Source: Boseongicola sp. (GTDB lineage Bacteria > Pseudomonadota > Alphaproteobacteria > Rhodobacterales > Rhodobacteraceae). From it: DNA of 64,000 nt. Made by a program: the position numbers and the translations under genes. Location of the stretch: assembly GCA_028824715.1 (NCBI GenBank), contig JAPPCV010000021.1:1-64000 (forward strand), read 5' to 3'. The notes beneath the pieces were generated by a model. The model saw nothing but the letters and a program-made list of their open reading frames with translations, searched no databases and was not told the origin of the DNA. Positions 43,939 through 53,405 of this stretch are shown in pieces (position 1 is the stretch's first letter; the number at the start of each line of letters is the position of its first letter).

Positions 43939-44430
43939 GTCCTGACGTCACCTGCTCACGCAGCAAGATACCGCTACCCTCGGATGCGGGAGGAGTGCGC
44001 GGCCCTTTGTACCGTGCATTGGTGCGGTCCTCGCTTCAGGCACGCGATGAGGTTCTATCCTTGCCCGCCGCGCCGCGAGCCGAGGAACGATGCTGCACAG
44101 GATGCGGGAGATGCCCGGCACTGCGCCGCCAGCGGTCAGGACGTTGATCGAACCTGCGCTCATCGCGACGCGCCCGGTGTCGCGTGAGCGTCTTCGGCAA
44201 GGTCGGCCGAAGCCGGTCTCGCCGCGCACATCCCGACACCATGTGTCAGGATTCGCCTCGTTCCGTGTCCGACCGGTCGCGTCTGCTGACGGGTCTTCGA
44301 GTTCCCGGTGCTGCGGAAGCACTCCCGGGTCGATCCTGAACGCGTGGTTCAGGGTGAATTGGATACCGGTCCCCATTGCTGCGCTGGTCAGCATGGACAC
44401 TCCGGGCCGCCGCCGTTCAAGCCCGTCCTT
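43939..44430. other. Unusually long hfq-hflX spacer
   Basis: 492 bp between two genes that are often adjacent. A minus-strand open frame (43948-44400) is present but has no ribosome site and an arginine-rich, non-protein-like composition; it may be decayed insert sequence. No gene or RNA is supported. Confidence 0.4.
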
Positions 44431-44694
44431 TCAGGAAGGGGCCTCTGGCGCCTGTTCACTCTGTCCTTCACCGTCATAGAGAGAAATCGGCTGCGCTGGC
44501 ATGATGGTGGAGATTGCATGCTTGTAGACGAGCTGAGACTGGCCATCGCGTCGCAGCAGGACGCAAAAGTTGTCGAACCACGTGATTACGCCCTGCAGCT
44601 TCACGCCGTTTACTAGGAACACCGTCACGGAAATCTTCGACTTCCTGATGTGGTTCAAGAACACGTCTTGCAAGTTCTGTCTGTCTGTTGCCAT
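44431..44694 (-). CDS. hfq: RNA chaperone Hfq
   Basis: 87 residues: [26 protein letters not shown] with Sm1 ([20 protein letters not shown]) and Sm2 ending [13 protein letters not shown], including the YKHA motif of the proximal RNA-binding face. A short acidic/Gln tail follows. Hfq hexamers pair small RNAs with mRNAs. It lies downstream of trkH by 136 bp in the same orientation. Confidence 0.97.
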   Translation of the reverse strand: MATDRQNLQDVFLNHIRKSKISVTVFLVNGVKLQGVITWFDNFCVLLRRDGQSQLVYKHAISTIMPAQPISLYDGEGQSEQAPEAPS

Positions 44695-44830
44695 GGGTCA
44701 CAGCCTCTTTGTCTTTCTTGCGGTCGTTTCTCCGATCTGTCGCAAGTTTTGACGCCCAATATGGGGGTCCGAGAGGACCATGACCACCCCAATTGCGCTG
44801 AATCTTCACATAAATCTCTTCGGAGAACGC

Positions 44831-46339
44831 CTATCTCCAGAAATCCGGGTTCAGAAGCGCGATCAAGGCAAGCGTTTCCAGCCGACCCAAAACCATCGCC
44901 GCACAAAGGAGACCCAGCGCAGCATTGCCGAGACTCGCCAGATCCATCGGCACGCTGCCAGCAATCTCGATCAGCGGCCCCGTCGTCGAGAACGCCGCAA
45001 TCGTCAATATCAGGGAATCCTCCAGGCCCAGCCCTCCGATCAAGGAAAACCCGGTCATCACCACGGAGCAGGAAAGGGCAAAGAGCATGCAAAACACCCA
45101 TGCGGCATATGCGCCTTGCCGTCTGAATCGGCGCCCCTGCCGACCCGACCCTCCTATCGAGGACGGCTGGACCAACTTTTCCATCTCGCGCACGCCATGC
45201 TGATATAGCGCATAGACCCGCAAGAGCTTCACGCCGCCCGCGGTGGTGGCCACGCCACCCCCCAGCAACGCCAGACCGAGGAGCAGAACGCCCGGTGCGC
45301 TGAGACCTGACCATGCCCGCGCCGCGTTCCACTCCTCCGCGACGAACCCCGTCGTCGTCAGGAACGAAGCGACCGTGAAGAGCGCGCCCCAAAGCTTGCG
45401 CAGGCCATCGGACAGCGACATTCCGGACCCCGTCTCGAGGCTCGCGATCCAGTTCCACAGGAGCAGCAAGGCGACTGCCACAAGCACGAGAACGAGTCCA
45501 AGCCGCAGTTCAGGATCGACCAGAAGGCTTCGCCAGCCACGTGGTCGCTCCTCGCGGGCAAATGTCAGGCGCGAAAGGGCGAATACAAGAAACACAAGGA
45601 TGATGAATTCGCCCAACGGCCCGGCCTCGCTTCCTTCCATGCCGCCGACCGGAGAGATTCCCGATGTCGCAATTGTGGACATTGCGTGGCAGAGCGCCAC
45701 AAAAGCGCTGTCGCCGGCGAGAAACAGCGACAGCCAGAGCACCAGCGTCAGACCGCCGTAGACCGGGAAAAGCCGCAATGCATAGCGTCGCAGGCGCGTG
45801 GACGGGCTGACCGACAGGCTCGCCGACTGGCCTTGCTGCCCGATTTCGGCGCCGGACGTGACTTCAAACCCGCCAAGGCTCAAGGGGGACAGAATCGCGA
45901 TCGCGACGACCCAGATGAAGAACCCGCCCATCCATCCGACCTGCGCCCGCCAGAGATGGGCAGAGGGCGGCAGCGTGTCCGGATTCAGAATGGTCAGCCC
46001 GGTCGTTGTGATGCTGGAAACCATCTCGACATACGCATCAACAAACGCGGTCCCAGGCACGGCTTCCGCAACCGGCACGGCCAGCATGAGGGGAAGCAGT
46101 ACCATGCAGCCAACGATGGAGACCAGGTGGCTGCGCCCGAGACTCCGAATCCGCATGCCGCTGATCGCCAGGGCCACCATCAGGAACAAGAGGCCAGACA
46201 GGAGGGCAGCATAGAAGAACGCCCTTGACGTGGGGTGATCGTCGATGGCCAGGGCATGTGCCGCAGGCAGCAACATCGAAAGGCCGGCAAGCCCCATCAG
46301 GCTCACAATGAACGGCGCATCGCCAAGCCTGAGCATCAA
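44831..46339 (-). CDS. trkH: Potassium uptake protein TrkH
   Basis: 502 residues with about 10-12 hydrophobic segments and the repeated selectivity-filter regions SITTTGLTILNPDTLP, STIATSGISPVGG, SFLTTTGFVAEEW and AFSTTGPL. TrkH forms the K+-conducting dimer gated by TrkA. It overlaps trkA by 4 bp (ATGA). No trkG or kdp genes are in the window. Confidence 0.93.
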   Translation of the reverse strand: MMLRLGDAPFIVSLMGLAGLSMLLPAAHALAIDDHPTSRAFFYAALLSGLLFLMVALAISGMRIRSLGRSHLVSIVGCMVLLPLMLAVPVAEAVPGTAFVDAYVEMVSSITTTGLTILNPDTLPPSAHLWRAQVGWMGGFFIWVVAIAILSPLSLGGFEVTSGAEIGQQGQSASLSVSPSTRLRRYALRLFPVYGGLTLVLWLSLFLAGDSAFVALCHAMSTIATSGISPVGGMEGSEAGPLGEFIILVFLVFALSRLTFAREERPRGWRSLLVDPELRLGLVLVLVAVALLLLWNWIASLETGSGMSLSDGLRKLWGALFTVASFLTTTGFVAEEWNAARAWSGLSAPGVLLLGLALLGGGVATTAGGVKLLRVYALYQHGVREMEKLVQPSSIGGSGRQGRRFRRQGAYAAWVFCMLFALSCSVVMTGFSLIGGLGLEDSLILTIAAFSTTGPLIEIAGSVPMDLASLGNAALGLLCAAMVLGRLETLALIALLNPDFWR

Positions 46340-47715
46340 AAGAAGTCGATCGAGACCTGGAACAGGCGCTCAACCTCGGGCACGTCGCCCGCAAGCGCGA
46401 AGACCACGATCACATCGCCCTCGTCTATCCGGGTCGAACCGGTCGGCTTTTCCATCCTGCCGCCCTTCTCAACGGCTCCCACAATCACGCCATCCGGGAA
46501 CTCGATGTCGCGGACATGCCTGCCCGAAAGGGACGAGGTCGAAAGGATCGGCGCCTCGATCACCTCGGCTTCGGCATCCCCGATGGAATAGACGCTCCTG
46601 ACCTGGCCACCATGGCGAACGTGGCGCAGGATCGAGCTGACGGTCGTTGCACGGGGGTTGATGTAGGCATCTATCGACAGGGGATCCATCAACGGGATAA
46701 GCGTGGGATCATTGACGAGAGCGATTGCAAACGGACACCCGGCCTGCTTGGCCCGAACCGAAGCCAGAAGATTGGTGTTGTCGTCGTCGGTGACCGCGAG
46801 AATCGCGTCTGCGCGCTCTATGCCGGCTTCCGTCAGAAGGTCCGAGTTCATGCCGTCACCGTGCAGAACAATGGTTCGCTCCAGCGCATCGGCCGCACTT
46901 TCGGCGTGTGCGAGATCCTTTTCGATGACACGCACGTGCCGTCGTTCGGCGCGCCCTTCAAGCGCCTCCGCTACGGCAAGGCCGACATTCCCGCCGCCGA
47001 GGATCACGACGTGCTCCTGTCGCTGCACCTTCTTGCCAAAAATCCACAGGATGCGTCCAATGTCCTCAAAATGCGTCATGACATGGACCTGATCGCCGGC
47101 AAAGAGCTGGTCGCCGGGGCTGGGTGCAAAGAGCTTGCCGTTTCTCCTGACCGCAACGACAAGAGCCCTCAAGGTCGAGAACAGGTCGGTCAGTTGCCGG
47201 AGCGGCGTGTCAAGAACCGGGCAGTCCTCGCCCAGCTGTATGCCGAGCAGCTGAGCCTTGCCTCCCAGAAAGACTCCCGTGTCGAATGCCGATGGCACGT
47301 TCAGGCGTCGCAAGGCCGCTTCCGCAACCTCGCGTTCCGGACTGATGACCACATCGATTGGCATGTGGTCCTTGCGAAACAGGTCGGAGTAGATTTCTGC
47401 GTGATAGCTTTGCGCCCGCAGGCGCGCGATCTTGCGTCTCACGTTGAAAATTGAATGGGCCACCTGACAGGTGACCATGTTCACCTCGTCCGAATACGTG
47501 GCGGCAATGATCATGTCAGCGTCTCTCGCGCCGGCCCGCTGCAGGACATCCGGATAGCTGGCATGTCCGGCAACGCCCTGGACATCCAGCGTGTCGGTCG
47601 CTCTGCGCACGAGATCCGGATTCTTGTCGACAATGGTCACGTCGTTTCTCTCGCCCGAGAGATGCCGCGCGATCTGCCAGCCGACCTGGCCCGCGCCGCA
47701 GATGATGACCTTCAT
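46336..47715 (-). CDS. trkA: Trk system potassium transporter subunit TrkA
   Basis: 459 residues with two RCK units: KVIICGAGQVGWQIARHLSG...VTIVDKNPDLVRR and HVVILGGGNVGLAVAEALEG...VRVIEKDLAHAE, each a Rossmann NAD/ATP site followed by a TrkA-C domain (VFLGGKAQLLGIQLGED; APILSTSSLSGRHVRDIEFP). A cytosolic gating ring for TrkH. ATG 47715 has AAGGGG 7 bp upstream; an in-frame ATG at 47931 lies within the dispersed repeat region and is rejected. Confidence 0.95.
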   Translation of the reverse strand: MKVIICGAGQVGWQIARHLSGERNDVTIVDKNPDLVRRATDTLDVQGVAGHASYPDVLQRAGARDADMIIAATYSDEVNMVTCQVAHSIFNVRRKIARLRAQSYHAEIYSDLFRKDHMPIDVVISPEREVAEAALRRLNVPSAFDTGVFLGGKAQLLGIQLGEDCPVLDTPLRQLTDLFSTLRALVVAVRRNGKLFAPSPGDQLFAGDQVHVMTHFEDIGRILWIFGKKVQRQEHVVILGGGNVGLAVAEALEGRAERRHVRVIEKDLAHAESAADALERTIVLHGDGMNSDLLTEAGIERADAILAVTDDDNTNLLASVRAKQAGCPFAIALVNDPTLIPLMDPLSIDAYINPRATTVSSILRHVRHGGQVRSVYSIGDAEAEVIEAPILSTSSLSGRHVRDIEFPDGVIVGAVEKGGRMEKPTGSTRIDEGDVIVVFALAGDVPEVERLFQVSIDFF

Positions 47716-48240
47716 GGGTAGCCCCTTGCCGTTCCGGACGGCATTTTTCTGGCACGTGCAACGGCCATGATCAAGGCGCGGCTCGGCCAGCTGGAGCGCG
47801 GGCCATATCCGGGATGCCTGCGGGCGCTGATGCCGCCACAGGATTTCGTGGCTGGGCCTGCGGAAATCCACCGCATCTTCCCATGAACCTCCATCGCATG
47901 AATGCGACGGCTCGGCCAAGCCTCGGACCATCGTTCCTACTTCGCGACCGAAGGCCAGTTCCTGGCCCCAATGCGCGGCAAATGCCGGCTCTGGCTTCAG
48001 GTGTCAAAAGGAGGGCGCAAGCGAGGCTGGGGAAGCGGGCAATGTCGTCCACGATGTGCAAGACCGTGGGCCTGTGCCAAGTACATGGCGTCGGCGTGCT
48101 GGTGAACGGAGACCGGGACCTCGTCCGGGTCGGATTCCCTGGCGTCGAATTGCGGGCAGATCGAGGCGGTCAGGTTTCCAAAGGGAACTCCTATGAGCGA
48201 CGTGCTGTGTCCAGGCGCACTTCAGTGCCGGTTCCGCACC
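47716..48240. other. trkA-ntrX spacer containing a dispersed repeat
   Basis: 525 bp with no gene. It includes copy B of the structured repeat (47891-47975). The rest has no recognised feature; a promoter for trkA-trkH-hfq may lie here. Confidence 0.45.
47891..47975 (-). repeat. Dispersed structured repeat, copy B
   Basis: 85 bp, complement of the sequence at 30467-30554 with six substitutions and a 3-bp deletion. GGCCAG-TTC-CTGGCC (47953-47967) is a perfect 6-bp hairpin, and CCATCGCA-N4-TGCGACGG (47891-47910) a further stem. The two copies lie in different operons, each between coding regions on the minus strand, in opposite orientation. Confidence 0.75.
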
Positions 48241-49659
48241 TCAGGCTGTCTCCTCCGCTTCACCCGTCGCGGTTCCCTCCACCGCCGCGGTGTTGCGTGA
48301 AGATGCCATGACATTCAGCGACTTGAGCTTTCTGTGAAGAGCCGATCGTTCCATTCCGACGAACTTCGCCGCCCGGCTGATATTGCCGCCGAACCGATTG
48401 AGCTGCGTGTTCAGGTACTCTCGCTCGAAGATTTCTCGCGCCTGCCGGAGCGGCATGTTGGTGAAGTCCCCGGACAAGACGGCTTTGCCGCTATCCTGCC
48501 CCTTCGCCCGACTCTCACCCTCGACCTCGGTTGCGGTGATGTCGCCCTTGTCCGCCCCCAGAATCAGAACCTTCTCGATCGTGTTCTTCAACTGGCGCAC
48601 ATTGCCAGGCCAAGTCATCGATTGAAGCATCGCGACGGCGTCGTCAGCAAGGTTTCGCAGCGGAAGACCCTGCGACTTGTTGAACGACGCAATGAAATGC
48701 CGGGCGAGTTCCGGAATGTCGTCACTGCGGTCGGCCAGGTCGGGAACCATGATCGGCACGACGTTCAGCCTGTGAAAGAGCTCCTCACGAAATTTTCCGG
48801 CTTCCACTTCGGCCTCGAGATCCCGTGTCGTCGAGGAAACGACACGCAGGTCAACCCTTACCTTGTCCGTGCCCCCGACACGCTGGAACTGCTGTTCGGT
48901 CAGCACGCGAAGAATCTTTGACTGGGTTCCGGGCGGCATGTCAGCAACCTCGTCAAAGAAGACGACGCCACCATGCGCCTCTTCCAGCAGCCCCTGTTCG
49001 ATTCCTCGCTCCGTGCTTTCACGTCCGAAGAGAACCTCTTCCATGCGCTCTGGCGCGATCGATGCCGAACTGACCGAAACGAACGGCCCGTTGGCGCGGT
49101 CCGAATTGGCGTGGATGTAACGCGCCGCGATCTCCTTTCCGGATCCCGATGGACCGGTCAGCATCACGCGCCCGTTCGACTTGGTCACCTTGTCAAGCTG
49201 TGTTCTCAGCGCCTTGCACGCGGGTGACGTACCGATGATGTTTGCCGACCTCAGTTCCTTGCGACGCAGTTCAGAGTTTTCCCGCCGCAACCGCGAGGTC
49301 TCCATGGCCCGCGAGATCACGACCAGCAACTGGTCGATGTTGAACGGCTTCTCGATGAAGTCATAGGCACCCTGCTTGATGGCGGCGACGGCAATCTCGA
49401 TGTTGCCATGCCCCGAAATGATGATGATCGGAACATCTGGATTGTCGCGCTTCGTGACTTTCAGGATGTCAATTCCGTCCATGCGGCTGTCCTTAAGCCA
49501 GATGTCGAGAATCATCAGGCCCGGCGGTTCCCGGTTCAGCTCGGCCATCGCCTCTTCCGAATTCGCCGCCGTCCGGGTGTCGAATCCTTCGTCCCCCAGA
49601 ATGTCCGAGATGAGGGTCCGAATGTCTTCCTCGTCATCGACAATCAGAATGTCACCCAT
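48241..49659 (-). CDS. ntrX: Response regulator NtrX
   Basis: 472 residues: receiver domain (ILIVDDEEDIRTLISDIL, phospho-Asp in LMILDIWLKDS, KPF near 110), AAA+ domain (Walker A GPSGSGKE, Walker B GGVVFFDEVADMP) and Fis-type helix-turn-helix (NRFGGNISRAAKFVGMERSALHRKL). The segment that should hold the sigma-54-contacting GAFTGA reads RESTERGIEQG, so it probably does not activate sigma-54 promoters. NtrY/NtrX control nitrogen metabolism and, in several alphaproteobacteria, respiration or envelope genes. ATG 49659 (GGGGGAGA upstream) overlaps the ntrY stop by 8 bp. Confidence 0.93.
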   Translation of the reverse strand: MGDILIVDDEEDIRTLISDILGDEGFDTRTAANSEEAMAELNREPPGLMILDIWLKDSRMDGIDILKVTKRDNPDVPIIIISGHGNIEIAVAAIKQGAYDFIEKPFNIDQLLVVISRAMETSRLRRENSELRRKELRSANIIGTSPACKALRTQLDKVTKSNGRVMLTGPSGSGKEIAARYIHANSDRANGPFVSVSSASIAPERMEEVLFGRESTERGIEQGLLEEAHGGVVFFDEVADMPPGTQSKILRVLTEQQFQRVGGTDKVRVDLRVVSSTTRDLEAEVEAGKFREELFHRLNVVPIMVPDLADRSDDIPELARHFIASFNKSQGLPLRNLADDAVAMLQSMTWPGNVRQLKNTIEKVLILGADKGDITATEVEGESRAKGQDSGKAVLSGDFTNMPLRQAREIFEREYLNTQLNRFGGNISRAAKFVGMERSALHRKLKSLNVMASSRNTAAVEGTATGEAEETA

Positions 49660-51943
49660 CAGCGTGTCTCCCCCGTTCGGCAAGCCAAGGCGCGCCGGCT
49701 TGGTCGTTGTCCGCCGCCAAGGGCAGGCAGATTTCCGCGCGGGCCCCGATCCGGCCCGAATCGTCCAGCGGGTCGGCGTCCGTCAGAACCAGCGACCCTC
49801 CGTGCTCCTCTATGATCTTCTTCACAATGGACAGGCCCAGTCCGGTACCCTTTGCACGTGTCGACACGTAAGGTTCGAAGAGCCGTGTCCGGTCCTCCGG
49901 CAACCCGATCCCGTTGTCGGAAACCGCAATGCGCGCAACTTGTCCCGCGACCTTGAGGCTGACGTGGACCCGTGGTGAGTAGTTTTTCATCTCCAGGCTT
50001 TTTTCTGAAATGCTTTCAATTGCTTCACCGGCATTCTTGATCAAGTTCGTCAGTGCCTGGCCTATCATTGTCTTGTCCACGTCGGCATAGACGGGCGTCT
50101 CTGGAATCTCCGAAATCAACTCGTGCGCATCGGTTGTCTCCTGCAACGTCACCACGTCCCGAACGGTCGCGGCCAGGTCCTGTCGGCTGCGCTCTGGCTC
50201 CGGCATTCGCGCGAATCTGGAAAACTCGTCCACGATGCGTCTCAGGTCGTCTGTCTGACGCACGATCACGTCGGTCATCTGGTCAAGCTGGTCGGCGTCA
50301 TCTCCTGCCACAGGGCGGAATTTCCGCTTGATCCGCCCCGCGGAAAGCTGAATCGGCGTCAGCGGATTCTTGATTTCATGGGCGATCCGCCGCGCCACGT
50401 CGCCCCAGGCCGCCATTCGCTGGGCCGTGACGAGATCGGTCACGTCGTCGAACGCAATCACGTATCCCTCCTCCTCGCCTTCCACGCCGCGCCTCTTGGC
50501 AACCCGCACAAGGAGGGACTCTGCAACGCCGCCCCGCGACACCCGGACTTCATCCTGCTCGGTAACGCGACCGCTTTCATCCAGTCGGGTCAGCAGGGGC
50601 CCGAATTCCGGAACCGCCTTCTCCAGCGCCACGGACAGGCTGTCACCCTTGATCCTGAGAATGCGCTCCGCCGACCGGTTGATGAACGTGATCCGCCCTT
50701 GGGTGTCGAGGCCGATCACGCCTGCAGTTACCGAGGAAAGCACGCTGTCGAACAACCGGCGCCGCCGTTCGATCTGCTGGTTCGTCGTGAGCAGCCGCTC
50801 GCGCTGGCCCTTGAGTTGCCGGGTCATCTGGTTGAAGAGGCGACCAAGCATGGCGATTTCATCGTCGCCGGGCTCCTCGCGCACCTGCACGTCGAGATCT
50901 CCGGCGCCAACACGCTGGGCGGCTCCAGCGAGACGGCCAACCGGACGTGCCAGACGCTCGGCGAACCAAAGGCCCAGCCATGTCGCCGCCAGGATCAGGA
51001 TGACGGCAAAGCCAAGGTACAGAAGTCCGAACTCGAAGACGAGCTGCCCGCGCGCCGCCTCCAGCTCATTGTACAGCTTCGCCGTTTCCGCCGCCTCGTC
51101 CAGAAGTCCGAGAATCTTGCCATCGACATTGCGCGACACATAGAGATACCGGTCCGGAAATTCCGCAAGCATCACGAGCGCCCGGAATTCGTCCGTCTCC
51201 AGATCTTCGATGATCACCGTCTCGCCGGCAGTGGCATTGGCGATTTCCTGCTCGCTCGGCACTTCAAAGTCGAACAGGTAGGATCGTTCGCCACGGGTGC
51301 GAATCTCCCCGGTGCCGTCAATGACATATGCCTCTCGCAAGCCGCGCTGCACTTGGCCCTGCCCCAGACCAAGCAATTGCCGGAGATCACCGTCGGAAAC
51401 GAAAACCGACCGGTTGCGTGACGCGTTCAGGAACTCCGCCAGCGCCTCGGCATCTTCGGCAAGATCGCGTCGCTGGTCCTCGCGATAGGCCACGGCAGCG
51501 GAAAGCGATGCCCGTACAACGCCGCTCACCCGGTCGGAGAACCAGCTCTCCAGCCCGACATTTATCGTCAACCCGGCAAATATTGCCACCATCACGGTCG
51601 GGATGAACGCAATCAGGCCAAAGACGCCGGTCAGCCGCAAGTGAAGGCGGGATCCCGCCGATCTCGCACGTCGTGCGGCAATCATCGCGGCAATCCGCCT
51701 GGCGACGAGAGCTGCAACCGCAAGCACATAGATCAGGTCCGCCAGGAAGACGAGACGCAGCGTCAAAGGCGAGGAGCTTCTGTCGAGCGGACCAAGCACC
51801 AGAAAGGTCGCCAGAACCAGGACCGGTCCCAGAATGACGAGACTCAACGGCCCGGCGTACCGGTACCGCCGCAATTTCCAGAACGGGCTGGCCGTTATCG
51901 GTGGCGTTGTACGTGCTCTTTGGGCCACAGAGGTTCCTGCCAA
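49652..51943 (-). CDS. ntrY: Sensor histidine kinase NtrY
   Basis: 763 residues. N-terminal membrane segments (about 30-130) and another near 310, HAMP (WFAERLARPVGRLAGAAQRVGAGDLDV), PAS (SSVTAGVIGLDTQGRITFINRSAERIL), HisKA with the phospho-His in RRIAHEIKNPLTPIQL, and an ATPase domain (LTNLIKNAGEAIE, SDNGIGLP, GTGLGLSIVKKIIEEHGG). The periplasmic region of about 160 residues would sense an external or membrane signal. It follows ntrC by 85 bp and is coupled to ntrX. Confidence 0.94.
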   Translation of the reverse strand: MAGTSVAQRARTTPPITASPFWKLRRYRYAGPLSLVILGPVLVLATFLVLGPLDRSSSPLTLRLVFLADLIYVLAVAALVARRIAAMIAARRARSAGSRLHLRLTGVFGLIAFIPTVMVAIFAGLTINVGLESWFSDRVSGVVRASLSAAVAYREDQRRDLAEDAEALAEFLNASRNRSVFVSDGDLRQLLGLGQGQVQRGLREAYVIDGTGEIRTRGERSYLFDFEVPSEQEIANATAGETVIIEDLETDEFRALVMLAEFPDRYLYVSRNVDGKILGLLDEAAETAKLYNELEAARGQLVFEFGLLYLGFAVILILAATWLGLWFAERLARPVGRLAGAAQRVGAGDLDVQVREEPGDDEIAMLGRLFNQMTRQLKGQRERLLTTNQQIERRRRLFDSVLSSVTAGVIGLDTQGRITFINRSAERILRIKGDSLSVALEKAVPEFGPLLTRLDESGRVTEQDEVRVSRGGVAESLLVRVAKRRGVEGEEEGYVIAFDDVTDLVTAQRMAAWGDVARRIAHEIKNPLTPIQLSAGRIKRKFRPVAGDDADQLDQMTDVIVRQTDDLRRIVDEFSRFARMPEPERSRQDLAATVRDVVTLQETTDAHELISEIPETPVYADVDKTMIGQALTNLIKNAGEAIESISEKSLEMKNYSPRVHVSLKVAGQVARIAVSDNGIGLPEDRTRLFEPYVSTRAKGTGLGLSIVKKIIEEHGGSLVLTDADPLDDSGRIGARAEICLPLAADNDQAGAPWLAERGRHADG

Positions 51944-52028
51944 AATGCCGCGTCGCGCCCTGCGACCGCCGCTGCATGTTGAAGATCTGCAACAGCGATC
52001 GCCGGTTCGGCGCGCAATTGTTGCCGAT

Positions 52029-53390
52029 TTACATCAATTTGCGACGGCGTGCCACGCGAATGTCAAGTTCAGCGATCTTTTTCCGCAGCGTATTGCGGTT
52101 GATGCCCAGCAGTTCAGCACACTTGGCCTGGTTGCCGCCCGTGGCATCGAGTGCCGTCTCGATCAGCGGCAACTCGACTTCGCGCAGGATCCGCTGGTAG
52201 AGCCCGGCTGGCGGCAGATGCCCGCCATGCAGGTCAAAGTATCTCCGGAGGTGCCTGGCAACCGAAGTGGACACGCCGTCGTCGTCGCCAGCCGTGGGAA
52301 TGGCCTCCGGCTGGTTGTCTAGAACCGATTTCACGTCCGATCGCAGAATCCGCATTTCGCCGCCCATGAGCATCAAGCGCCGCACGGTGTTTTCAAGCTG
52401 ACGAACGTTTCCGGGCCAGGAATACGCGCGAAGAAGCTCGACCGCGTGGCTGTCGAATTGACGTGTCGGCAATCCATCCTGCTCGGCCCGCTGTGCGAAG
52501 TGCCGGGCAAGTAGCATGATGTCGTCGATCCGGTCTCGGAGCGGTGGCAGTTTCAACGTCATTCCGCCCAGCCGGTAATACAGGTCCTGCCGAAAGCCGC
52601 CCTTGTCCATCGCCGCCGCGAGGTTTGCCTGCGTGGTCGCAATGATGCGCGGGCCGTCCTCCTTCAAGTCGTCCAGCATGCGAACAATGCGGATTTGCGC
52701 TTCGAGCGGCAGGTCGGCGACTTCGTCGAGCAAAAGGGTTCCATTTCGCGCCCGGCTGGCCAACGAGGACGACTCTTCGACGTTCTGGAAATCTGCTCCG
52801 GTCGCGCTGACAAGCGGCATTGTGCGTCGATCGCCCAAGTCGTGAATGGTGCGTGCGATCAAGGACTTGCCCGTCCCGCTTTCGCCAGTAATCAGAATCG
52901 GCAGATCGGCATTCATCACCCGGGCTATCACTTGATAGAGCGACTGCATGGCCGGACTGCGTCCGACAAGAGGCAGGTCCTCGGCCACGACCTCGTCCGC
53001 TTGCGACGATTGTGCACGAGACTGCGACTTGTCGGCAAGCGCCCGGCTTACCCGCTTCATCAGGTCGGGCAGATCGAAAGGCTTGGGCAAGTAGTGGTAT
53101 GCATCCGCCTCGGTTGCCTTGATCGCCGTAACGATGGTGTTCTGCGCAGAGATCACGATTACCGGCAGATCGGGACGCAACGAGTTGATCTGCGGGACCA
53201 GTTCGATTCCGTTCCCGTCCGGCATGATCACGTCGGTGATCACAAGATCCCCCTTTCCCTCTTTGACCCATCGCATCAAGGTAAGAAGCGAGGATGTGGC
53301 GTGAACCTTGCAGCCGCCTCGGGTCAGGGCCTGGGTCAGCACCGTTCGGATCGTGCGGTCGTCGTCAGCTACCAGTACCGTGCCATCCAT
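52029..53390 (-). CDS. ntrC: Nitrogen regulator NtrC, GAFTGA-less Rhodobacter type
   Basis: 453 residues: receiver ([18 protein letters not shown], Asp in [16 protein letters not shown]), AAA+ (Walker A GESGTGKS, Walker [26 protein letters not shown]) and C-terminal Fis helix-turn-helix ([20 protein letters not shown]). The GAFTGA loop is absent: the region reads [20 protein letters not shown]. The same deletion is known in Rhodobacter capsulatus NtrC, which activates sigma-70 RNA polymerase. It starts 16 bp after ntrB. Confidence 0.94.
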   Translation of the reverse strand: MDGTVLVADDDRTIRTVLTQALTRGGCKVHATSSLLTLMRWVKEGKGDLVITDVIMPDGNGIELVPQINSLRPDLPVIVISAQNTIVTAIKATEADAYHYLPKPFDLPDLMKRVSRALADKSQSRAQSSQADEVVAEDLPLVGRSPAMQSLYQVIARVMNADLPILITGESGTGKSLIARTIHDLGDRRTMPLVSATGADFQNVEESSSLASRARNGTLLLDEVADLPLEAQIRIVRMLDDLKEDGPRIIATTQANLAAAMDKGGFRQDLYYRLGGMTLKLPPLRDRIDDIMLLARHFAQRAEQDGLPTRQFDSHAVELLRAYSWPGNVRQLENTVRRLMLMGGEMRILRSDVKSVLDNQPEAIPTAGDDDGVSTSVARHLRRYFDLHGGHLPPAGLYQRILREVELPLIETALDATGGNQAKCAELLGINRNTLRKKIAELDIRVARRRKLM

Positions 53391-53405
53391 TGGTCTCTCG
53401 CCCTG

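Noticed and set aside
43948-44400. 150-codon minus-strand frame between hfq and hflX
   Set aside because: No ribosome site, arginine-rich composition, no recognisable motif.
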